DNA of 10,848 nucleotides from a bacterium (GTDB taxonomy: Bacteria > JAUVQV01 > DATDCY01). The notes below the pieces were generated by a model. It was not told the DNA's origin. It ran no database searches and worked only from the letters and a program-made list of their open reading frames with translations. The position numbers and the translations under genes were made by a program. Shown here piece after piece: positions 5,757-10,848 of the stretch (position 1 is its first letter; the number at the start of each line of letters is the position of its first letter). The stretch is taken from contig DATDCY010000291.1 in NCBI GenBank assembly GCA_036524115.1, positions 1 through 10,848 on the forward strand, written 5' to 3'.

Positions 5757-6895
5757 CCCTCCACCCCCTTGCAGGTACAGGCTGCCTTGTTCTCCCGTCC
5801 AGTCCGTGCGAGGACCACCCTGAGTAACTTCTCAGGGATGTCGGCGTAAAGGTTTGCACTTCCTATCTTTTCTGTCAAGACGAATCTCACCTTCCCCCCG
5901 GCTGCCTTCTTGTCCTGTGCCATGGCCGCGAGCATCGCGTCGGGGTCCGGCGACGGATCGTCGACCGGCAGCCCGGCGCGCCGCAGCAGCGCCTCCTGGC
6001 GGGCGGCGTCCGCCTCGCTGCAGCGGTCGAGGAGGACCGCCAGCCGCGCCGCCCGCGCGATGCCCCACCCGACCGCCTCCCCGTGCCGGTAGGCGCTGTA
6101 GCCCGTCAAGGTTTCGAGCGCGTGCCCGAAGGTGTGCCCGAGATTCAGCAGGCTGCGCCGGCCGCCCGTCTCGCGCTCGTCGCCGGCCACGATCGCGGCC
6201 TTGATCCGGCAGCAGGTCGCGACGGCGTGCCGCAAGGCCCCCGCGTCGAGCGCGAGCAGCGCCTCGAGGTCCGCCTCGAGAAACTCGAAGAACGCGGCGT
6301 CGAACGCCGCGGCGGAGCGGATGACCTCGGCCAGCCCCGCGACCAGCTCGCGCCGGGGCAGCGTGCGCAGCGTGCCCAGGTCGGCGCAGACGGCCAGCGG
6401 CTGGTGGAACGCGCCGATCAGGTTCTTGCCGCCGGGATGGTCGATGGCGACCTTGCCGCCGACGCTCGAGTCGACCTGCGCGAGCAGGGTCGTCGGGCAC
6501 TGCACGAAGGGGAGCCCGCGCTTGAACGTGGCGGCGGCGAAGCCCGCGAGGTCGCCGACGACGCCCCCGCCGAGGGCGATGACCGCGGCCGAGCGCTCGA
6601 GCCGGTGGGCCACGAAGCGGTCCCAGAGCGCGGAGAGCTGCGCGACGGACTTCGACGCCTCGCCGTCCGGCACGACGTCGACGCGCACCTCGAAGCCGGC
6701 CGCCGCCAGGCTCGCCACGGCCGCGCCGCCGTAGCGCTCGAAGACCGGCGGCACCGAGACCAGGGCGACCGTCCCCGAGAGGCCGAGGCCGGCGACGTGC
6801 GCCCCGAGACCCGCGAGCAGCCCCTCGCCGATCCAGATCGGGTAGGAGCGCTCCCCGAGATCGACGGTGACGGTCTCCACCAACGCCGCCGTCAT
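5753..6895 (-). CDS. aroB: 3-dehydroquinate synthase
   Basis: Second shikimate step: converts DAHP to 3-dehydroquinate using NAD+ and a divalent metal; cytoplasmic. The product is 380 aa (family about 350-380). Seen: DGEASKS (77-83), ALGGGVVGDLAGF (107-119, NAD-binding glycine loop), PTTLLAQVDSSVGGKVAID (134-152), GGKNLIGAFHQP (155-166), GLAEVIR (187-193), LLNLGHTFGHALE (249-261) and RHGEAVGWG (270-278). Metal ligands by family correspondence are Glu190, His254 and His271. The lysine that normally closes the AEVIK motif is Arg193, and the following Tyr-Gly is Ser-Ala. ATG 6895 forms an ATGA overlap with aroK and starts exactly at the family N-terminus. The frame is open up to 7378, but that part lies over aroK out of frame. 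The stop overlaps the next gene as ATGA. Confidence 0.96.
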   Translation of the reverse strand: MTAALVETVTVDLGERSYPIWIGEGLLAGLGAHVAGLGLSGTVALVSVPPVFERYGGAAVASLAAAGFEVRVDVVPDGEASKSVAQLSALWDRFVAHRLERSAAVIALGGGVVGDLAGFAAATFKRGLPFVQCPTTLLAQVDSSVGGKVAIDHPGGKNLIGAFHQPLAVCADLGTLRTLPRRELVAGLAEVIRSAAAFDAAFFEFLEADLEALLALDAGALRHAVATCCRIKAAIVAGDERETGGRRSLLNLGHTFGHALETLTGYSAYRHGEAVGWGIARAARLAVLLDRCSEADAARQEALLRRAGLPVDDPSPDPDAMLAAMAQDKKAAGGKVRFVLTEKIGSANLYADIPEKLLRVVLARTGRENKAACTCKGVEG

Positions 6896-7533
6896 CGGCA
6901 GGTGCCTCCCAGGCGCGCGGCCTTCCGGCGCGCCCGGGCCGCACCCGCGCGGCGTCGCGCCTTCTCGACGACGTGCAGGACGGCCTCGGCGGCCCCGCGG
7001 GGCGTCATCTCCGCGGTGTCGACCCGCAGCCGGTAGCGGCGGTAGTCGCGGGCGCGCCGCGCCAGCAACGCCTGCAGGCGAGCCGCCGCGTCCGCCCCCT
7101 GCAGGAGCGGGCGCGTGCGCGAGCCGCCGATCCGCCGCAGGATCACGTCGGGCGGCGCCGTGAGCAGGACGACCGGGCCGGTGCGCCGCAGCAACGCGCG
7201 GTTGCGCTCGAAGCAGACCGCGCCGCCGCCGAGCGCGACCACGCGGCCGCCGGGGCGCACGGCCGCGCGCAGCGCCCTGTGCTCCGCGGCGCGGAACGTC
7301 CGCTCGCCCCGTTTCTCGAAGATCTCGGCCACGCTCATCCCCGCCTCGCGCTCGATCTCCCCGTCCAGGTCCACCCACGGCACCCCGAGCACCCGCCCGA
7401 GCGCCCGCGCCGTCTCCGTCTTGCCGGTCGCCATGAAGCCGGCGAGATAGAGGTTGCGTCCGGCGGCCAGCAGCCGCTCAGGCGCGGGGCGCGATCCGCT
7501 TCCGGAGCGCCTTCCAGTGCTCACGCATCTCAC
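6892..7533 (-). CDS. aroK: Shikimate kinase
   Basis: ATP-dependent phosphorylation of shikimate at the 3-OH; cytoplasmic P-loop kinase. Visible: Walker A GFMATGKT (32-39), DLD (55-57, shikimate-binding Asp), TFRAAE with Arg81 (shikimate carboxylate contact), LGGGAV (101-106), RPLL of the lid (141-144) and YRRYR (164-168). At 213 aa it is longer than the typical 165-180 aa. The extra length is about 25 residues before the first strand and a basic Arg/Ala/Lys tail after about 190. GTG 7533 is used because GGAGG lies 11 bases upstream (7549-7545); a second GTG at 7524 is possible. No ATG, GTG or TTG occurs in frame nearer to the expected start around residue 21-27, though two CTG codons (7473, 7470) do. 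The stop overlaps the aroB start as ATGA. Confidence 0.93.
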   Translation of the reverse strand: MRCVSTGRRSGSGSRPAPERLLAAGRNLYLAGFMATGKTETARALGRVLGVPWVDLDGEIEREAGMSVAEIFEKRGERTFRAAEHRALRAAVRPGGRVVALGGGAVCFERNRALLRRTGPVVLLTAPPDVILRRIGGSRTRPLLQGADAAARLQALLARRARDYRRYRLRVDTAEMTPRGAAEAVLHVVEKARRRAGAARARRKAARLGGTCR

Positions 7534-8629
7534 GGATGCTGTCGCCTCCGAGCTTCTCGCGCAACGCCCCCGCCAATTCGAGGGCGAGCGCCGCCTCCGC
7601 GACCACCCCGAGCGCCGGCACCGCGCAGACGTCGGCGCGCACGACCACCGCCCGACCGGGCCGCCCGCTGCGCAGGCTCGCGCTCGGCAGCGGGCGCTTG
7701 AGCGTCGGGATGGGCTTCATCGCGCAGCGGAACGTCACGGTCTCGCCGTTGGTGATGCCCCCTTCGATGCCCCCGGCGCGGTTGGTGCGGCGGTGCCAGC
7801 CCCAGGGGGCCGCGGCGGCGTGGTGTATCGCGTCGTGCACCTTCGAGCCCGGCAGCGCGGCCGCCGCGAAGCCCAGGCCGGTCTCGACACCCTTGACGCC
7901 GGGCAGCGCCATGAGCGCCGCGGCGATGCGCCCCTCGATGCGCTGGTCCCACTGGACGTGGCTGCCGAGCCCGGGCGGCACGCCCTCGGCGTCGACCCGG
8001 ACCACGCCCCCGAGCGAGTCGCCGCGCGCGGCCGCCGCGTCGATCGCGCGCACCATCGCCGCGGACAGCCGCGCGTCGGGGCAGCGCACGGGCGAGCGCT
8101 CGGCCCTGCGGCGCGCCGCCTCCGAGATGCGCTCGGGCAGCGTCCGGCCGACGCCGCCGATGGCCTCGACGACGGAGTGCACGCGGATGTCGAACTCCGC
8201 CAGCAGCTGCTTGGCGCAGGCGCCCAGGGCGACGCGCGCCGCGGTCTCGCGGGCGCTGGCCCGCTCGAGCACGTCGCGGATGTCGTCGAGGTCGTACTTG
8301 AGGGCCGCCGGGAGGTCGGCGTGCCCCGGCCGCGGGAAGAGCAGCGGCTTGTAGCCGGGCGGCGGCGCGTCGAAGCGCTCCGTCCCCCGATTCTTGAGCA
8401 GCAGGGCGATCGGCGCCCCCGTCGTGCGACCGAAGCGCACGCCGCCGACGAACTCGGCGTGATCGCGCTCGATGCCCATCCGGGCGCCGCGGCCGTGGCC
8501 GAGCTGGCGGCGCGCCAGCTCCGGGTCGACGTCCGCCGGCCCCAGGATCAGGCCGGCCGGCATCCCCTCAAGGAACGCGAGCAGCGCCGGTCCGTGCGAC
8601 TCGCCCGCCGTGTAGTGTCTCCAGACCAT
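7478..8629 (-). CDS. aroC: Chorismate synthase
   Basis: Final shikimate step: anti-elimination of phosphate from EPSP to give chorismate, with reduced FMN as cofactor; cytoplasmic. The product is 383 aa, normal for the short bacterial form. Visible motifs: GESHGP (9-14, with catalytic-type His12), RMGIERDHAEF (50-60), RPGHADLPAALKYDLDDIRD (100-119, second conserved His103), ERASARETAARVA (122-134, FMN/phosphate-binding signature), TNRAGGIEGGITNGE (282-296), MKPIPTL (304-310) and RADVCAVPA (331-339). ATG 8629 is chosen because it places GESHG at the usual distance from the N-terminus; a purine-rich ribosome site (TGAGGGAGG) sits just upstream. The reading frame stays open to 9403, but that extension overlaps pilQ and shows no family similarity. 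The third signature has Ala332 where Ser or His is usual. The gene overlaps aroK by 56 bases if aroK starts at 7533. Confidence 0.97.
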   Translation of the reverse strand: MVWRHYTAGESHGPALLAFLEGMPAGLILGPADVDPELARRQLGHGRGARMGIERDHAEFVGGVRFGRTTGAPIALLLKNRGTERFDAPPPGYKPLLFPRPGHADLPAALKYDLDDIRDVLERASARETAARVALGACAKQLLAEFDIRVHSVVEAIGGVGRTLPERISEAARRRAERSPVRCPDARLSAAMVRAIDAAAARGDSLGGVVRVDAEGVPPGLGSHVQWDQRIEGRIAAALMALPGVKGVETGLGFAAAALPGSKVHDAIHHAAAAPWGWHRRTNRAGGIEGGITNGETVTFRCAMKPIPTLKRPLPSASLRSGRPGRAVVVRADVCAVPALGVVAEAALALELAGALREKLGGDSIREMREHWKALRKRIAPRA

Positions 8630-8644
8630 GGCCTCCCTCACCCC

Positions 8645-8681
8645 AAAAGGAAATGCACCCGCCCTGCCGGGGGGTGCATCT
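8645..8681 (-). terminator. Rho-independent terminator-like hairpin between pilQ and aroC
   Basis: On the minus strand, arms ATGCACCC (8679-8672) and GGGTGCAT (8660-8653) are perfect complements. They extend outward by G-T, A-T and G-C pairs, and inward by a possible CCC/GGG pairing around a GGCA tetraloop with one bulged C. TTCCTTTT follows directly (8652-8645). A GC-rich stem plus a T-rich run is the classic intrinsic terminator form, and the T-run is only on the minus strand, downstream of pilQ. It may end the pil transcript, or act as an attenuator for aroC, whose start codon lies 16 bases past the T-run. Confidence 0.75.
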
Positions 8682-8715
8682 CCGCGCCCACGCGCCTCGC
8701 GCGCGCCACCGCGCC

Positions 8716-10848
8716 CTAGATGGTGACCAGCCGCGGCGTGAGGAAGATCATCAGCTCCTGCTTGCTCTCTTTGTCTCCCTTGCTCTTGAAGAGCCAGCCG
8801 ATCAGCGGCAGCTTCCCGAGGCCCGGCACCGAGCTGTCGTCCTTGATGGCGGTCTGGACGAAGATGCCGCCGATGACGGTGGTCTCGCCGTCGGCGATGA
8901 GCACCTTCGTGTCCGCACGGCTGGTGTTGATCGAGAACATCGCGCCCTCGGTGGTCTGCACGTTCTCGCCCTGCGAGGACTTCTCGATCTGGATCGCCAT
9001 GAAGATCTTCTTGTCGTTGGTGACCTGCGGCGTCACCTCGAGACGGATGCCGACGTCCTTCCACTCCACCGTCCGGTTGCCGTCGGCGTCGGTCTTCGGG
9101 ATCGGCAGCTGGCTGCCGACGTTGATGAGCGCCTTCTGGTTCTGCACGACGAGCACCTTGGGGTTGGAGAGGATCTTCGTGCGGCCCAGCTTCTCCATCG
9201 CGGAGAGGCGCAGGTCGAGCGTGAGCGTGTTGGCGATGTGCCCGAACGAGAAGCCGATGCCGGCCGTCGGGGACGTCGCCGGCAGGTTGACCAGGTAGTT
9301 GTTGCCGCCCGAGGCCTGGGTCCCGTTGAGCGAGATGGAGTTCGGGAAGGCGTACTTGGTCGCGTTCCCGTGCTGGGCGTCGGCGATGAAGTTGGCGTTC
9401 CACTGCACGCCGAGCTGCTGCTCGTAGCCGCTCGTCATCTCGACGATCCGCGCCTCGACGAGGACGGCGGGGGTCGGCGCGTCGAGGGCCTTGATCACCT
9501 CGGCCATGTGGTCGAGGTTGGCGGCGGTGTCCGTGACGATGATGGTGCTGGTGCGCTCGTCGTACGTGACCGAGCCGTCGGAGGACTTGAACTGCTCGAG
9601 GCTCTTGGCCACGGCCTCGAGCCGGCTCTTGCCGGCGTCGTCCTTGCCCGCGTAGGAGATCGGGAAGTAGCGCGTGAACTTCGGCTCGGCCGCCTTCTGG
9701 GCCTGGATGTTCTTCTGGCGCGCGTCCTCCATCTGGCGCTGCTTCTGCTCTTCATCGAGAATCTTGTCCAGCGTCGTGATCCGGATGATGTTCTCGGACT
9801 CGCGGACCTGCGCCAGCTGCGGCTGGTTCGACTTGAGGATGATGTCGAGCGCCAGGTCCCACGGCACGTCCGTGAGCTTGATCGTGACCGTGCCCTTGAC
9901 CTCGGGGCCGGCCACGAAATTGAGGCCGGAGACCTCGGAGATCAGCCGCAGGATGTCATTGACGTCCGCGTCCTTGAAATCCAGCGACAGCCGGCGGCCC
10001 GTGTACACGCGGGCGGCAGGCTGCTGCGGCGCCGCGGATTCCGCGGCGGTCGCAGCGGGAGCCGCGGCGCCCGCAGCCGGGCCGGACGTCGAAGCGGCGG
10101 CGGCCGCAGCCGGCGCGGCGGCACGCTCGAAGTCGACGAGGACCCGGTCGGACTCGGCGGTGGTGCGGAACGGCACCGGCTGGCGCAGCTGCGCCACCAC
10201 CCGCACCAGGGAGGCCTCGCCCTTGGCGAACGGGAAGGCGCTGACCTTGACCACGTCCCCGCCGAGCGACGCCAGGTCCAGGGTCTTGCGCTGCTTCTCT
10301 GGGATCTGCGCGTTCGCGATCTCGACGACGACCTTGGCCGGGTCACCCGAGTCCACGACCGTGAACTCCGGCTTTGCGCTGGTGCTGATCGTGAGCCGCA
10401 TCCCGCCGTCGACGGCGCGGCAGGAGACGTCGGTCACCGTGTTCAGGGCCGCCGCGGCGGCAGCAGGCGCCGCCGGGGCTGCCGACAGCGCCGCCGCACC
10501 GAAGGAAACGACGATGCGGTCGCCCGCGCCGGCCACGCGGTACTCGCCCACCTTCTTCAGGTCGAAGACCACCCGCGTCGCCTTCTTCGGCTGCGTGTGC
10601 TCGCCGAGACGGATCTGCGAGACCCAGGCGTCGCCGACCTTCTTCTTGAGCGGCCAGACCTTGTTGACCGCGTCCGCGATGTCCACGACGAGGCTCTTGC
10701 CCTCGACGAGGAAGTACTCGTAGGTGAGCGGGCCGCTGCCCTGCAGCGTCACGACCAGGCCGTCGGCGGCCTTCTGGACGTCGATCGCGGTGAGCGCGCG
10801 CGGGCCCGACGGCACCGGGGCGGGGGCGGGCTCCGCCGGGGCAGGAGC
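8716..10848 (-). CDS. pilQ: Type IV pilus secretin PilQ (5'-truncated by window edge)
   Basis: Outer-membrane ring through which type IV pili are extruded. The frame stays open to the window edge: codons above 10815 still read a Pro/Ala linker, so the GTG at 10815 is not the real start and the N-terminus is outside. Counting from that codon: two AMIN-like beta domains at about 8-106 and 125-230 (peptidoglycan binding in this family), an Ala/Pro linker at 231-268, the secretin short N-terminal domain at 273-345 (RRLSLDFKDADVNDILRLIS), a charged coil at 350-378, an N1-type ring domain at 380-447, and the secretin beta-barrel domain at 450-699. The secretin signature VPGLGKLPLIGWLFKS (663-678) and the terminal ELMIFLTPRLV are present. 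AMIN domains plus a single N1-type domain fit PilQ better than GspD or a type III secretin. pilMNOP would be expected further upstream, beyond the window. It ends with TAG, 86 bases before aroC. Confidence 0.95.
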   Translation of the reverse strand, partial: APAPAEPAPAPVPSGPRALTAIDVQKAADGLVVTLQGSGPLTYEYFLVEGKSLVVDIADAVNKVWPLKKKVGDAWVSQIRLGEHTQPKKATRVVFDLKKVGEYRVAGAGDRIVVSFGAAALSAAPAAPAAAAAALNTVTDVSCRAVDGGMRLTISTSAKPEFTVVDSGDPAKVVVEIANAQIPEKQRKTLDLASLGGDVVKVSAFPFAKGEASLVRVVAQLRQPVPFRTTAESDRVLVDFERAAAPAAAAAASTSGPAAGAAAPAATAAESAAPQQPAARVYTGRRLSLDFKDADVNDILRLISEVSGLNFVAGPEVKGTVTIKLTDVPWDLALDIILKSNQPQLAQVRESENIIRITTLDKILDEEQKQRQMEDARQKNIQAQKAAEPKFTRYFPISYAGKDDAGKSRLEAVAKSLEQFKSSDGSVTYDERTSTIIVTDTAANLDHMAEVIKALDAPTPAVLVEARIVEMTSGYEQQLGVQWNANFIADAQHGNATKYAFPNSISLNGTQASGGNNYLVNLPATSPTAGIGFSFGHIANTLTLDLRLSAMEKLGRTKILSNPKVLVVQNQKALINVGSQLPIPKTDADGNRTVEWKDVGIRLEVTPQVTNDKKIFMAIQIEKSSQGENVQTTEGAMFSINTSRADTKVLIADGETTVIGGIFVQTAIKDDSSVPGLGKLPLIGWLFKSKGDKESKQELMIFLTPRLVTI

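Noticed and set aside
5131-5859. Minus-strand open frame of 242 codons
   Set aside because: Overlaps lipoprotein A out of frame; lipoprotein A has a clear signal peptide, a ribosome site and ATGA coupling, while this frame has neither a signal nor a domain.
6083-7036. Plus-strand open frame of 317 codons
   Set aside because: Opposite aroB and aroK; a high-GC antisense artefact.
6896-7378. 161-codon N-terminal extension of the aroB frame (possible fusion)
   Set aside because: It is the out-of-frame shadow of aroK on the same strand; AroB homology starts exactly at ATG 6895, which overlaps the aroK stop as ATGA.
7454-8719. Plus-strand open frame of 421 codons
   Set aside because: Lies opposite aroC, which has unmistakable family motifs; the product is Arg/Ala/His-rich and unstructured.
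8630-9403. N-terminal extension of the aroC frame
   Set aside because: Overlaps the secretin domain of pilQ out of frame; AroC proteins start at the equivalent of ATG 8629.

Overview
The window is a high-GC stretch (counted lines run from about 55% to about 80% GC) in which every gene I can support lies on the minus strand, packed almost without gaps. Read 5'->3' on that strand, from position 10848 down to 1, the order is: pilQ (5' end cut by the window) - hairpin/terminator - aroC - aroK - aroB - lipoprotein A - lipoprotein B - a TPR protein with a very long disordered linker - a Roadblock/LC7 protein - aroQ - an M24 Xaa-Pro peptidase - accB (3' end cut). Lipoproteins, a secretin and peptidoglycan-binding AMIN domains indicate a Gram-negative (diderm) host. 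The linkage of pilQ, aro genes, Roadblock, aroQ, peptidase and acc genes resembles what I recall for Desulfuromonadia/Geobacter-like lineages of the former Deltaproteobacteria. That placement is inference from gene order, not from a search.

Region by region: 8716-10848 encodes the type IV pilus outer-membrane secretin PilQ. A strong hairpin with a T-rich tail (8645-8681) separates it from the next block. 5753-8629 holds three shikimate-pathway genes, aroC, aroK and aroB; aroK/aroB share a 4-base ATGA junction. 4373-5756 holds two lipoproteins, the second with Ig-like (Big-1-like) and PKD-like folds. 1694-4332 holds the TPR protein and a Roadblock/LC7 protein joined by an ATGA overlap. 1-1682 returns to housekeeping metabolism: type II dehydroquinase (aroQ), joined by a GTGA overlap to an aminopeptidase P-like gene, then the biotin carboxyl carrier subunit of acetyl-CoA carboxylase.

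Together four of the seven shikimate steps (AroB, AroQ, AroK, AroC) are encoded here, with an envelope/regulatory cassette (two lipoproteins, TPR scaffold, Roadblock) inserted between aroB and aroQ. The least explained part is that cassette. The TPR protein's roughly 520-residue Pro/Ala/Glu-rich linker carries several recurring short motifs, and the Roadblock partner suggests a small-GTPase-linked process, possibly connected to the pilus machinery upstream. No tRNA, rRNA, CRISPR array, insertion sequence or prophage gene was found. No non-coding stretch exceeds 90 bases.
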